DNA from: Flavobacterium petrolei | GTDB taxonomy: Bacteria; Bacteroidota; Bacteroidia; Flavobacteriales; Flavobacteriaceae | Assembly (NCBI RefSeq): GCF_003314435.2 | Contig: NZ_QNVY02000001.1 | Location: 124,001-188,000 of the forward strand | Direction: 5' to 3' | DNA: 64,000 nt | Part shown: positions 43,360 to 52,578 of the stretch, piece after piece | Layout: every line of letters begins with the position of its first letter | Position numbering within the stretch: the first letter of the stretch is position 1 | Position numbers and translations under genes: made by a program | Notes under the pieces: model-generated | Databases searched by the model: none | The model's input: the letters and a program-made list of their open reading frames with translations, nothing else | What the model was told of the DNA's origin: nothing

Positions 43360-43683
43360 ATGAAAAATCCGTACAAAGAGAAACCTTGGTTTAAATTTTT
43401 AAGCAACAAATATGTCTGGGTTTTGTTGTTTTTTTGTACATGGATGATTTTTCTAGACAACTATTCCTATTTTGATCATCGCATTTTAGATCAACAAATT
43501 GAAGATTTAGAAGACAATGCCACTTATTACAAAGAAGAAATAAAAAAGGATCAGGAAAACATAAAGCAATTAAAAAATTCAGAACAAATAGAAAAATACG
43601 CCCGCGAAAAATACTATATGAAAAAAGATAGTGAAGATATTTATATCATCGAATTCGAAGGTGACACGATTGAAAAAAAATAA
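43360..43683 (+). CDS. divIC: Septum formation protein DivIC/FtsB-like
   Basis: 107 residues. A short cytoplasmic N-terminus and one membrane helix (YVWVLLFFCTWMIFL, about 23-38) are followed by a coiled coil rich in Glu/Lys (about 50-90, QIEDLEDNATYYKEEIKKDQ) and a short tail. Member of the DivIC/FtsB family that joins the divisome via FtsL/FtsQ. Family by architecture and the EKYAREKYYMKK motif. Lies between udk and mutA in a conserved order. Confidence 0.9.
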   Translation: MKNPYKEKPWFKFLSNKYVWVLLFFCTWMIFLDNYSYFDHRILDQQIEDLEDNATYYKEEIKKDQENIKQLKNSEQIEKYAREKYYMKKDSEDIYIIEFEGDTIEKK

Positions 43684-43685
43684 AA

Positions 43686-43796
43686 TCCCATCCCCAACCC
43701 TTCTCAAAGGGAAGGGAGTTTAAAATTTATTGTAATTATTAAAACATAACACCAAGTTTCGGCTCCCTCTCCTATGGAGAGGACTGGGGTGAGGAA
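43686..43796. repeat. Intergenic repeat, family 3 (CTCCC/GGGAG hairpins)
   Basis: Two hairpins: CCAACCCTTCTC-AAAGGGAAGGG (43692-43716 region) and CCTCTCC-TAT-GGAGAGG (near 43767-43783), followed by GGGGTGAGG. It resembles the C/T-rich hairpin repeats of related genomes. An in-frame start codon (43774) inside it should not be used for mutA. Confidence 0.6.
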
Positions 43797-43809
43797 AATA
43801 ACAAACAAA

Positions 43810-45174
43810 ATGGCTAAAAACCTTTTCAATGATTTCAGTCCCATTTCCTCCAAACAATGGAAACAAAAAATCCAATTTGAACTCAAAGGAGCGGATTATA
43901 ATGAAACCTTAGTTTGGAATTCTCCGGAAGACATTCAGGTAAAACCTTTTTACCACAAAGATGAATTCACTAAAGCTTTTCCTGTTTCCACTAAAGCTAC
44001 TGAATTCAAAATTTGCCAAAACATTTTTGTTTACGATGTTGAAAAATCAATAGAAAGAGCGCGCGACACCTTGAGTCGTGGTGCGGATAGCCTTCGGTTT
44101 ACAATAGAAAACGAATCAATTGATATTACTAATCTTTTGGAGCAATTACCATTAGAAAAAGTTACCGTTTATTTTAATCTTGGATTTATTTCAATCGATT
44201 TCGTTAAAAAAATTGATGCTTTCGCAAAAAAAAATAATACTGTTATTTTTTGTAATCTAGATCCAATTGGGCAATTAGCCAAAGATGGAAACTGGTTTGT
44301 AACTAAAGAAAAAAGCAATTTTGATACACTGAATTTACTTTCGGAAGAAACAAAATCAGTGTCATTAATCAGTATAAATGCTGCTTTGTACCAAAATGCA
44401 GGTGCCAATATGGTGCAGCAAATTGCTTATAGTTTAGGACAAGCCAATGAATATTTCAATAGAATTGAAACGATAAATAAACCTATTGTTTTTGAAGTAG
44501 CCGTTGGGACAAATTACTTTTTTGAAATTGCAAAACTGCGTGCATTACGATTACTTTTTAATCTGATAGCCAAGGAATACAACCACAACTTGGATTGCAA
44601 CATTATTGTTTCACCAACCAAACGAAACAAAACATTGTATGATTATAATGTAAATATGTTGCGAACCACAACCGAATGTATGAGTGCAATTATTGGCGGA
44701 GCAGATGCTATTGCAAATTTACCGTACGATGCCTTGTACCATAAAGACAATGAATTTGGCGACCGAATTGCCCGAAACCAATTATTGATTCTTAAAAATG
44801 AAAGTTATTTTGACAAAGTCAATAATCCGGCTGACGGCAGTTATTATATCGAAAATCTTACGAATCAATTAGCCGAAAAAGCATTGTTTTTATTCAAAGA
44901 TATTGAGGCAAATGGAAGTTTCTTGAAACAACTTAACGATGGAATCATCAAAAGGAAAATTCAGGAAAGTGCTGATACAGCTCAGGAATTATTTGATTCT
45001 GGTAAAGAAATTCTGTTAGGCACAAACAAACATCCTAATAAACAGGATAAAATGAAACATGATTTAGAATTATTTCCTTTTGTAAAAGTCAAACCAAGAA
45101 AAACCTTGATTACACCAATAATCGAAAAACGTCTGGCAGAGAAAATAGAACAGGAAAGATTGGATCTTGAATAG
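43810..45174 (+). CDS. mutA: Methylmalonyl-CoA mutase small (beta) subunit
   Basis: 454 residues from ATG 43810 (MAKNLFNDFSPISSKQWK); the longer frame from 43774 starts inside a repeat. This is the non-catalytic partner subunit of the AdoCbl-dependent mutase. The TIM-barrel half is recognisable (SLISINAALYQNAGANMVQQIAYS, VAVGTNYFFEIAKLRALR), with no DxHxxG cobalamin domain, consistent with its 454-residue length. It precedes mutB by 67 bp in one unit. Client of MeaB (10694-11782). Confidence 0.94.
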   Translation: MAKNLFNDFSPISSKQWKQKIQFELKGADYNETLVWNSPEDIQVKPFYHKDEFTKAFPVSTKATEFKICQNIFVYDVEKSIERARDTLSRGADSLRFTIENESIDITNLLEQLPLEKVTVYFNLGFISIDFVKKIDAFAKKNNTVIFCNLDPIGQLAKDGNWFVTKEKSNFDTLNLLSEETKSVSLISINAALYQNAGANMVQQIAYSLGQANEYFNRIETINKPIVFEVAVGTNYFFEIAKLRALRLLFNLIAKEYNHNLDCNIIVSPTKRNKTLYDYNVNMLRTTTECMSAIIGGADAIANLPYDALYHKDNEFGDRIARNQLLILKNESYFDKVNNPADGSYYIENLTNQLAEKALFLFKDIEANGSFLKQLNDGIIKRKIQESADTAQELFDSGKEILLGTNKHPNKQDKMKHDLELFPFVKVKPRKTLITPIIEKRLAEKIEQERLDLE

Positions 45175-45241
45175 CATCCAGAAATTTCGGTTAATCAAAA
45201 TTAAAAATTAATCAGCATTCGTGTAATTTGGTACTTAACAA

Positions 45242-47380
45242 ATGAAAAGAAAAGATTTACAACATATAAAATTAGAAAGTACACCGTTGAAAGTGGAGAA
45301 TGAAAATTCTTTAGCTGATGCATTTCTAACCGCAGAGGGAATAGAACTAAAACCAACGTATTCGGAACAAGATATTGAGCAACTTACTCATCTTGATTTC
45401 GGAGCTGGTTTTGCACCAAATTTACGTGGACCTTACGCTACAATGTACGTTCGTCGTCCGTGGACTGTGCGTCAATATGCAGGATTTTCGACCGCTGAAG
45501 AAAGCAATGCTTTTTACAGGAGAAATTTGGCTGCGGGTCAAAAAGGACTTTCCATCGCTTTTGATTTACCTACACACCGCGGTTATGATTCGGATCACGA
45601 ACGTGTGGTAGGTGATGTAGGAAAAGCGGGAGTCGCGATTGACACCGTGGAAGACATGAAAGTATTATTCGACCAAATTCCACTGGATGAAATGTCCGTT
45701 TCCATGACGATGAATGGCGCTGTTTTACCTATTATGGCCTTCTATATTGTCGCCGCCGAAGAACAAGGCGTAAAACCCGAATTGCTTTCCGGTACGATAC
45801 AAAATGACATTCTAAAAGAGTTCATGGTGCGTAACACGTATATTTATCCGCCAACGCCTTCGATGAAAATCATTGCTGATATTTTTGAATTTACCAGTAA
45901 AAAAATGCCGAAATTCAACTCGATTTCAATTTCCGGATACCACATGCAAGAAGCGGGAGCCACTGCTGATATTGAGTTAGCTTACACGCTGGCAGATGGA
46001 TTGGAATACATTAGAACTGGATTAGCAACCGGAATGAAAATTGATGAATTCGCTCCAAGATTATCTTTTTTCTGGGCGATTGGTATGAACCATTTTATGG
46101 AAATTGCCAAAATGCGTGCGGGAAGAATGATTTGGGCGAAACTAGTCAAACAATTTGAACCAAAAGACGATAAATCATTAGCATTGCGAACCCATTGTCA
46201 AACTTCGGGTTGGAGTTTAACAGAGCAAGATCCTTTTAATAATGTGGCGCGCACGTGTATTGAAGCAGCCGCAGCAGCTTTTGGAGGAACACAATCTTTA
46301 CATACCAATGCTTTGGACGAAGCCATCGCTTTACCAACAGATTTCTCGGCAAGAATTGCTAGAAACACGCAACTCTATTTACAAGAGGAAACTAAAATCA
46401 CTAAAACAGTCGATCCTTGGGCAGGCAGTTATTATGTAGAAAGCTTAACGAATGAGATTGCAGAAAATGCTTGGAAACTTATCGAAGAAGTTGAAGAACT
46501 AGGCGGAATGACTAAAGCCATTGAATCCGGAATTCCGAAACTTAGAATCGAAGAAGCGGCAGCCAGAAAACAAGCAAGAATAGACAGCGGTCAGGATATT
46601 ATTGTAGGTGTCAATCAATACCGATTAGAAAAAGAAGATCCTTTACAGATTTTGGATGTGGATAACCAAATGGTCCGCAAGCAACAACTGGAACAATTAG
46701 ACCGAATTAAAGCTAGCAGAGATTCTGAAAAAGTTCAGGATTCACTTAAAAAACTAATCCTTTGTGCTCAAACTGGTGAAGGAAATTTACTGGAAATAGC
46801 TGTTGAAGCAGCTCGAAACCGAACTACATTAGGAGAAATCAGCGATGCACTAGAAACGGTTTTTGGAAGATACAAAGCACAAATTAAATCCTTTAGCGGT
46901 GTGTATAGCAAAGAAATAAAAGACGACAAAAGCTTTGAAAAAGCAAAACAACTGGCAGATGAATTCGCTAAAAAAGAAGGACGTCGCCCACGAATTATGA
47001 TTGCCAAAATGGGACAAGACGGACACGACCGTGGTGCCAAAGTGGTCGCTACCGGTTATGCCGATGTAGGTTTTGATGTTGACATTGGCCCACTTTTTCA
47101 AACACCGGCTGAGGCTGCCAAACAAGCGGTAGAAAATGATGTTCATATCCTGGGTGTTTCCTCACTTGCTGCTGGTCATAAAACCCTGGTTCCTCAAGTC
47201 ATCGAAGAACTTAAAAAGTATGGTAGAGAAGATATTATGGTGGTCGTAGGCGGGGTAATTCCGGCACAAGATTATCAGTTTTTATTTGATGCCGGTGCAG
47301 TTGCCGTATTTGGACCAGGAACAAAAATCAGTGAAGCAGCCATTAAAATATTAGAAATTTTAATGGGAAGTTTCGAGTAA
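45242..47380 (+). CDS. mutB: Methylmalonyl-CoA mutase large (catalytic) subunit
   Basis: Interconverts succinyl-CoA and methylmalonyl-CoA using adenosylcobalamin. 712 residues. The substrate barrel has [20 protein letters not shown] and the mid-barrel motif [17 protein letters not shown]. The C-terminal B12-binding domain starts about 585 with the cobalamin His in [10 protein letters not shown], plus [10 protein letters not shown] and VVGGVIP. All diagnostic residues present. It is followed by a terminator. The pathway role is propionate or branched-chain amino acid metabolism. Confidence 0.98.
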   Translation: MKRKDLQHIKLESTPLKVENENSLADAFLTAEGIELKPTYSEQDIEQLTHLDFGAGFAPNLRGPYATMYVRRPWTVRQYAGFSTAEESNAFYRRNLAAGQKGLSIAFDLPTHRGYDSDHERVVGDVGKAGVAIDTVEDMKVLFDQIPLDEMSVSMTMNGAVLPIMAFYIVAAEEQGVKPELLSGTIQNDILKEFMVRNTYIYPPTPSMKIIADIFEFTSKKMPKFNSISISGYHMQEAGATADIELAYTLADGLEYIRTGLATGMKIDEFAPRLSFFWAIGMNHFMEIAKMRAGRMIWAKLVKQFEPKDDKSLALRTHCQTSGWSLTEQDPFNNVARTCIEAAAAAFGGTQSLHTNALDEAIALPTDFSARIARNTQLYLQEETKITKTVDPWAGSYYVESLTNEIAENAWKLIEEVEELGGMTKAIESGIPKLRIEEAAARKQARIDSGQDIIVGVNQYRLEKEDPLQILDVDNQMVRKQQLEQLDRIKASRDSEKVQDSLKKLILCAQTGEGNLLEIAVEAARNRTTLGEISDALETVFGRYKAQIKSFSGVYSKEIKDDKSFEKAKQLADEFAKKEGRRPRIMIAKMGQDGHDRGAKVVATGYADVGFDVDIGPLFQTPAEAAKQAVENDVHILGVSSLAAGHKTLVPQVIEELKKYGREDIMVVVGGVIPAQDYQFLFDAGAVAVFGPGTKISEAAIKILEILMGSFE

Positions 47381-47408
47381 AAATAACTTATAAAAATTTA
47401 TTACCTAC

Positions 47409-47442
47409 AAAGCATCAATCGAAAGGTTGGTGCTTTTTTTTT
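47409..47442 (+). terminator. Rho-independent terminator after mutB
   Basis: AAAGCATCAATC-gaaa-GGTTGGTGCTTT stem with wobbles and an 8-T tail, 29 bp after the mutB stop. Confidence 0.85.
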
Positions 47443-47708
47443 GTAAAAACATTGATAATAAGTCATTTAAATCTTATTAAAAAAACATGAAATTATTGCC
47501 TTTTATTAACATTGTTTATGGAATACGTTAACAGTCAGACCTTTAAAAAATAGGTAAATTTACATATACTTATGACAATTTACATTTTAAATCATTGATA
47601 AACAGATAATTAAATATTTCAAAAAAAAGGGGAAGAAAAGACAAGCCTTAACATTCATTAGACCATTACAAGTATTAAAACTCATTAATTAATTTAAAAC
47701 TAAATATT
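47443..47708. other. Intergenic region, no gene seen
   Basis: Low-GC spacer between mutB and the next gene. There is no ORF of interest. The closest -7-like string is TAAATTTA (47555-47562), which lacks the final G. I see no convincing promoter or repeat. Confidence 0.5.
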
Positions 47709-48227
47709 ATGAAATCACTTATTATTATCATCCTTTTCAGTTTTTCTATAACTGCATTTTCTCAGGAAACAGAGAAAGGAAAAATCAAAATCGAAGAATT
47801 GCCAGGAGTAGTTATCAAAAGGGTCGGAACTGATTTTTCAGTTTATATCCCAGATAATAATGCGGATCAAAGAGTTCAAGTGGTGGAAGAAAAATTTATC
47901 GCTTACGATTTAGGAAAAGACGCAGAGGGTTATGAAGAATATCTTGTAGTAATGGAAGTAAAAAACGGCTCTTTGACCGCTACTTATAATGAAAAGGGAA
48001 AATTAGTTCGCGTGGTAGAAAATTTTAAAAACGTACGACTTCCCAGTGAAGTTATTTACTCCATTTACAGAACGTATCCTGGCTGGTCTATTGTGAATGA
48101 CAGTTTTTTATACACACAAGAGGACGGAGACGTCCTCAAGAAACAGTATAATGTTAAAATCAAAAAGGATAAGGAAGTAGTTAAATTATTAGTACGTCCA
48201 AATGGAGAAATTCTTAAAGCGAAATAA
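47709..48227 (+). CDS. Secreted PepSY-like hypothetical protein
   Basis: 172 residues. Signal peptide MKSLIIIILFSFSITAFSQ, then a mainly beta protein with a repeated pattern (TATYNEKGKLVRVVENFK, EVIYSIYRTYPGWSIVND, KEVVKLLVRPNGEILKAK). This resembles PepSY-like domains of Bacteroidota small secreted proteins that are often misannotated. It is likely periplasmic. No neighbour suggests a role. A strong terminator follows. Confidence 0.72.
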   Translation: MKSLIIIILFSFSITAFSQETEKGKIKIEELPGVVIKRVGTDFSVYIPDNNADQRVQVVEEKFIAYDLGKDAEGYEEYLVVMEVKNGSLTATYNEKGKLVRVVENFKNVRLPSEVIYSIYRTYPGWSIVNDSFLYTQEDGDVLKKQYNVKIKKDKEVVKLLVRPNGEILKAK

Positions 48228-48246
48228 TCCATTTATAATTAAACAG

Positions 48247-48280
48247 AAAGAGGCTGTCATGAATTTGACAGCCTCTTTTA
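48247..48280. terminator. Bidirectional terminator
   Basis: AAAGAGGCTGTC / GACAGCCTCTTTT hairpin between convergent genes, 20 bp after the PepSY-like stop. Confidence 0.92.
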
Positions 48281-48299
48281 TATTTAGCAACAAAAGGAA

Positions 48300-48941
48300 T
48301 TAAATATTTTTCACTTTTGCATTAATATCTGCAATTATGAAAGAAGTATCATAACCGCCAAACATTTTCATGTAAGATCGTATGGAACTTCCGTAAGCAT
48401 CTCTAAAATTACGTTTTCCCTTGTGTTTAAAATATTTTTTGACAGATCCTGCTCCTCCTAAATGTGCCGCAGCTAAGATACCGGATTCTGTGATTTGAAT
48501 ACCGTTTAATATTGTACCCTCATATTTTTCAATTTCTGTTTTCAACTCCCATTTATTTTTTGCTAAAAGTGCTAAAAAAGCTTTTTCCTGCAATTCAGGA
48601 CTATTCAAAAAAGCGGAGCGATTGTAAATACCTACTGATTTTAATGTTTCAATACCAAACTGGTATTTACCCATATAACCAAGAGAATTGATTTTTTTAT
48701 ATTTATTTTCAGATTCTCTATAGCCGATGGCTTCTTTAAATCCAATAAAAAAATTTCCGGTGTAAGGGATGTTTAAATTAGCGTATTCTTCTTGTTCTTC
48801 GGATGGATATAAGTAGTGTGTTCCATCTTCTTCATTGATGAGAAACCATGGGTTGGTTTCTAAATTAAAAGGTTTAAAACCTGAGCTCAAAAAAACTGTA
48901 ATAACAGTCAGACTTGCATAAAAATACCATTTCTTTATCAT
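48300..48941 (-). CDS. Lysozyme-like (transglycosylase-type) envelope protein
   Basis: 213 residues. N-terminal hydrophobic segment (ASLTVITVFLSSGF) as signal or anchor. The central block AIGYRESENKYKKINSLGYMGKYQFG matches the ES-x-G/GYxGxYQFG pattern of lytic transglycosylase-like domains, with the Glu in RES as the likely catalytic acid. AAHLGGAGSVKKYF further supports it. The catalytic activity is inferred. A -7 element is upstream at 48988-48995. Confidence 0.75.
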   Translation of the reverse strand: MIKKWYFYASLTVITVFLSSGFKPFNLETNPWFLINEEDGTHYLYPSEEQEEYANLNIPYTGNFFIGFKEAIGYRESENKYKKINSLGYMGKYQFGIETLKSVGIYNRSAFLNSPELQEKAFLALLAKNKWELKTEIEKYEGTILNGIQITESGILAAAHLGGAGSVKKYFKHKGKRNFRDAYGSSIRSYMKMFGGYDTSFIIADINAKVKNI

Positions 48942-48987
48942 AAATTGTTTTTCTTCAAACGCTGTCCCGTTATGAAATTTCTACGAG

Positions 48988-48995
48988 CAAAGATA
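48988..48995 (-). promoter_or_regulatory. -7 promoter element (TATCTTTG)
   Basis: Minus-strand TATCTTTG, 46 bp upstream of the lysozyme-like gene start at 48941. Confidence 0.5.
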
Positions 48996-49037
48996 CAATA
49001 AAAATAATTATACTGATAATCAAGCAGTTAAACTTTT

Positions 49038-49952
49038 CTAAAAATAGATGAAGTGGTATTTTACATCGTTGAAACGCATAAATTCGATGGTTGGTGCAGG
49101 AATTTTAACGGTATTAAAAACCGAAAAAACGGTCTTTAGAAAATGGGAATTGGTCTTAATTTTTGTTAAATCGACATCCAAACTCAGGTAAAATTGTCTA
49201 AATCGTTGGGGATGTGAGGCTAAAAAAGCGGTTGTATCTTCATTTCTCCCAGTAATCATTCCTTCTGCTCCATAACCCAATGCTAAATTTAGCCATTTTG
49301 GTATTTTAGAACCTTTAGCAAAAGAATGCAAATTGACCGAAAGCCAGTACGTTTGTCCGTTATAATCCTTTAAAATTTGTTCCGAGAAGGAACTACCCAA
49401 TACTTCCGGTCGTTCACTTACATATTTTGTAGTATGAAAAGAGAATTTTGGCGTAATCCGTTGTTCGTGCCACATTAATTCTTGGGAAACGTACAAAGCG
49501 GTTCCAGTAGCGTTAGCAATAATGTCGCCGGAGGAAGCGCCCCATTCAGATGAATGTCCGTCTAAAACCTCGACAGCGGTCAGAAATGCAAATCCGAGTC
49601 CAGCGCCATAAAGCAACTGATTTTTTTTAGTAGCACCGCTCCACTGTAGCATTTGGGCACCAAAACGTCCTAAATGATAGGAGGAAAAAACATGTCCCGC
49701 TTTATCCATTTGAAGCCAATCAGAATTATCATTAATAAAATGAAAATCAGATTTAGGATAATCGGCGTACCAAAGTTGGTTCAAACCTGCTAAAGTTCCG
49801 GTCGCCAAAACAGCCTCCGAAATAACCACTGAATTTTGTCTTTTCCTATTTAAAGAATCGGACGGTTTAAAAAAGCTTTCTGCAGTATTTTGAGAATTTC
49901 CAATTTGAAATCCAATTAAGCATAAAAAAAGTAAGAGTGTTTTGTATCTCAA
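49038..49952 (-). CDS. DUF2279-type exported protein (YfiM-like)
   Basis: 304 residues from TTG 49952, giving a clean signal peptide (MRYKTLLLFLCLIGFQIGNS). A longer TTG start at 49985 would overlap mltG by 31 bp and bury the signal. The core SDWLQMDKAGHVFSSYHLGRF and VEVLDGHSSEWGASSGDIIANATG are typical of DUF2279 (YfiM) proteins, thought to be membrane-associated; function unknown. The TTG start would lie two bases after the mltG stop, so it is translationally coupled to it. Confidence 0.78.
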   Translation of the reverse strand: MRYKTLLLFLCLIGFQIGNSQNTAESFFKPSDSLNRKRQNSVVISEAVLATGTLAGLNQLWYADYPKSDFHFINDNSDWLQMDKAGHVFSSYHLGRFGAQMLQWSGATKKNQLLYGAGLGFAFLTAVEVLDGHSSEWGASSGDIIANATGTALYVSQELMWHEQRITPKFSFHTTKYVSERPEVLGSSFSEQILKDYNGQTYWLSVNLHSFAKGSKIPKWLNLALGYGAEGMITGRNEDTTAFLASHPQRFRQFYLSLDVDLTKIKTNSHFLKTVFSVFNTVKIPAPTIEFMRFNDVKYHFIYF

Positions 49953-49954
49953 AA

Positions 49955-50995
49955 CTATCTTTTCACCCCTTGACTGTTGATCCAATCGGAATATTTTTTG
50001 GCATTTTTATTGTGTTCTTCTAAGGTCGCAGCAAACTCATGGTATCCAAAACGTTCCACACTGGCACAGAAATAGATAAAATTATTTTTCTCAGGATCTA
50101 AAACAGCTTCTAGTGCGGTGATGTCAGGCATAGCGATAGGTCCCGGAGGAAGACCCAAATTCATATACGTATTATACGGATGTGACATTGTCAAATCATT
50201 GTAGAAAACTCTCTTGATAACCTGATTAAAATCATTCGATTTCTTTTTCATCGCAAAAATAACTGTTGGATCCGCTTGCAAAGGCATTCCAGCTCTCAAT
50301 CTATTCAAATATACGCCTGCAATTCTTGGTCTTTCGTCTTTTTTCACGGATTCTTTATGAACAATAGAGGCCAGAATAGTAGCTTCAATTGGAGTCAGTC
50401 CTTGTTTTTCCGCTTTGGCAACTCTTTCTTTATTCCAAAAATTACGGTATTCTTTGATCATCTTATCGCGGAACTTTTCAGCGGTTGTGTTCCAATAAAT
50501 CTCATAAGTATTCGGAATAAACATCACCAAAACGTTTTCTTCATTGAACCCGTTTTCCTTTAGAAAAATAGAATCTTTAAACGAATTCAGCAACGATAAA
50601 CTGTCGGCTTCGATTTGAGAACCTACGCGTCCCGCCAAATTTTCCACACGTTCCTGATTGTTGAAAGCCAACTTTACAGCCGAATTAAGTCGCAAGGTTT
50701 TTACCAGTTCATAACTGTTCATTCCTTTTGTCACTAAAAAACGTCCCGGAATCACATTATCAGAATATCCTCTTTTACTGGCAACCATGTCAAATCGCTC
50801 CATGTTTTCGACATAAGGTGCCATTATTTTTTTGACACCATCATATTTAGAATCCGTTGGAATATAAACATAGATTTCGTTCTCCGAAAATTTTGTGTTG
50901 GAGGAAAAAATCTGACGTAAAATAACCAATCCGTAAATCATTAATAGTGATATTAAAATTACGGAAACTATAGTGATGATTTTCTTTATATTCAT
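49955..50995 (-). CDS. mltG: Endolytic murein transglycosylase MltG (YceG)
   Basis: 346 residues. Single N-terminal membrane helix (VSVILISLLMIYGLVILRQIF), then the LysM-like and YceG domain. Signatures include NVLVMFIPNTYEIYWN, the catalytic Glu region LASIVHKESVKKDERPRIAG and QADPTVIFA. It cleaves nascent glycan strands in the periplasm. The start is ATG 50995. The DUF2279 gene follows with essentially no gap. Confidence 0.94.
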   Translation of the reverse strand: MNIKKIITIVSVILISLLMIYGLVILRQIFSSNTKFSENEIYVYIPTDSKYDGVKKIMAPYVENMERFDMVASKRGYSDNVIPGRFLVTKGMNSYELVKTLRLNSAVKLAFNNQERVENLAGRVGSQIEADSLSLLNSFKDSIFLKENGFNEENVLVMFIPNTYEIYWNTTAEKFRDKMIKEYRNFWNKERVAKAEKQGLTPIEATILASIVHKESVKKDERPRIAGVYLNRLRAGMPLQADPTVIFAMKKKSNDFNQVIKRVFYNDLTMSHPYNTYMNLGLPPGPIAMPDITALEAVLDPEKNNFIYFCASVERFGYHEFAATLEEHNKNAKKYSDWINSQGVKR

Positions 50996-51076
50996 GTGTG
51001 GTATTTATTTGCTGGAGTGTTAGTATTTATAATCTTCTCTTTATGTTTAAAAGGTGCGGGATTAAAACTGTATTTT

Positions 51077-51610
51077 TTAAAATTTAGTATTAATCAATTG
51101 AAAAATAGCTTCGTCTTTGTATTTTCCGTTTACAAAAGTCCAATCTTTTTTGACGCCTATCATTTCGAATCCAAATTTAGTAAAAAGAGCTTTACTTGCT
51201 TCATTTTCGGTACCAATATTTGCATATAATTGGTGCAAATTAAGATTATAAAAAGCATATTCTATTAATAATGCCAAAGCTTCGGAACCAATATTCTGTT
51301 TTCGGTTTTCGTTATTTTGGATTACGATACCCACTCCTGCCCTGTTATTCTTTGGATCAAAATCAAACAAATCGATTAAACCCAAAGCGGGGAAATCCTG
51401 ATCCTGACAAATAGCCAATCGCAATTGCTTGGCTTCATAAATATCCTGATGGGCATTTTCTAAATATTGTTTGACTAAAAATCGACTGTAAGGTGTGTGT
51501 GTATTACTGACTTCCCAAATGCTCTGGTCGTTTTCTATCGCATACACAAACTCCAAATCATTGGGTTCTAATGCACGTATATAGATGTTGTCGCCTTTTA
51601 ATGTTTTCAT
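51077..51610 (-). CDS. GNAT acetyltransferase, RimJ/RimL/SpeG-like
   Basis: 177 residues. GNAT features: IRALEPNDLEFVYAIEND at the N-terminus, acetyl-CoA loop VIQNNENRKQNIGSEA, then FGFEMIGVKKDWTFVNGKYKDE. It fits the RimJ/RimL-type family; SpeG-like activity is possible. Small free-standing gene between mltG and dapF. Likely cytosolic. Confidence 0.86.
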   Translation of the reverse strand: MKTLKGDNIYIRALEPNDLEFVYAIENDQSIWEVSNTHTPYSRFLVKQYLENAHQDIYEAKQLRLAICQDQDFPALGLIDLFDFDPKNNRAGVGIVIQNNENRKQNIGSEALALLIEYAFYNLNLHQLYANIGTENEASKALFTKFGFEMIGVKKDWTFVNGKYKDEAIFQLINTKF

Positions 51611-51636
51611 TTAAGTATTTGGTTCTTGGTTTTAAG

Positions 51637-52440
51637 TTAAATCTCGATAGTTCCTTTAAATACAAATTCCGCTGGTCCTTTCAGGAAAACATTAGTAAAT
51701 TTCCCTTCTCCTTTATCAAAAGAAACGACTAATTTTCCGCCTTCCACATTTAAATCAATAGAAGAAGCATCTGTTTTTCCCAACACGTTCATCGCAATTG
51801 CTACTGCTGTAGCGCCTGTTCCGCAAGAAAGAGTTTCGTCCTCTACGCCTCTTTCATACGTTCGCAACGAAAAAGTGGTGTCATCAATCTGTTTTACAAA
51901 ATTGATGTTACTTCCTGCTTTCCCGTATAAATCTCCGTATCGAATGGCCGCTCCATTTTCCTTAACATTATAATTTTCTAAATCGTCTACTAATTGTACA
52001 TGATGCGGCGAACCTGTATTCATAAACACATGATCTGGACTTATTTTTACCGCATCAACATCAATCATTTGTAGTGCAACCAATCCGTCATCGCCAATTG
52101 TTGCGTGGTGTAAACCATCTGTGGCTATGAAAGTCGCTTCATTCTCGATTACATGTAGCTTTTTGGCAAAAGCCACTAAACAACGCCCACCGTTGCCACA
52201 CATGGAACTTTGGTTTCCATCAGAGTTGTAATAGACCATTTTGAAATTAGTGGCCGTTGCGAGATTCGAAGCAATCGTGTCATTTTCCAATAAAATCAGC
52301 CCATCGCCTCCTATTCCAAAACGTCTGTCGCATAAACGGGCAATCAGTTGTGTATTCTCTTTTGGAAAAAACTCCGAACGATTATCAATCATTACAAAAT
52401 CATTTCCTGTTCCTTGGTATTTATAAAATTCTAGTTGCAT
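51637..52440 (-). CDS. dapF: Diaminopimelate epimerase
   Basis: Converts LL- to meso-diaminopimelate for lysine and peptidoglycan. 267 residues from ATG 52440 (MQLEFYKYQGTGNDF). The two catalytic cysteines are in NGGRCLVAFA (about residue 75) and SCGTGATAV (about 211). A minus-strand -7 element TACTTTTG lies at 52462-52469. Normal family protein. Confidence 0.97.
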   Translation of the reverse strand: MQLEFYKYQGTGNDFVMIDNRSEFFPKENTQLIARLCDRRFGIGGDGLILLENDTIASNLATATNFKMVYYNSDGNQSSMCGNGGRCLVAFAKKLHVIENEATFIATDGLHHATIGDDGLVALQMIDVDAVKISPDHVFMNTGSPHHVQLVDDLENYNVKENGAAIRYGDLYGKAGSNINFVKQIDDTTFSLRTYERGVEDETLSCGTGATAVAIAMNVLGKTDASSIDLNVEGGKLVVSFDKGEGKFTNVFLKGPAEFVFKGTIEI

Positions 52441-52461
52441 TTTAATTTGTATTGAGTCCAA

Positions 52462-52469
52462 CAAAAGTA
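52462..52469 (-). promoter_or_regulatory. -7 promoter element (TACTTTTG) of dapF
   Basis: Perfect minus-strand match, 21 bp upstream of the dapF ATG. No -33 TTG in range. Confidence 0.5.
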
Positions 52470-52578
52470 CGAACTATTAATGAAATGTTAATCATTGTTA
52501 AAGAGCGTTAAACTACATTTTCCGAATCAATTTTAGTTTTATTTTTACGGGTAAATATCTTAATAAACGAATTTAATT

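Noticed and set aside
45183..45239. Interspersed repeat between mutA and mutB
   Set aside because: Similarity to 55747-55785 is weak (about 11 of 15 bases) and may be chance.
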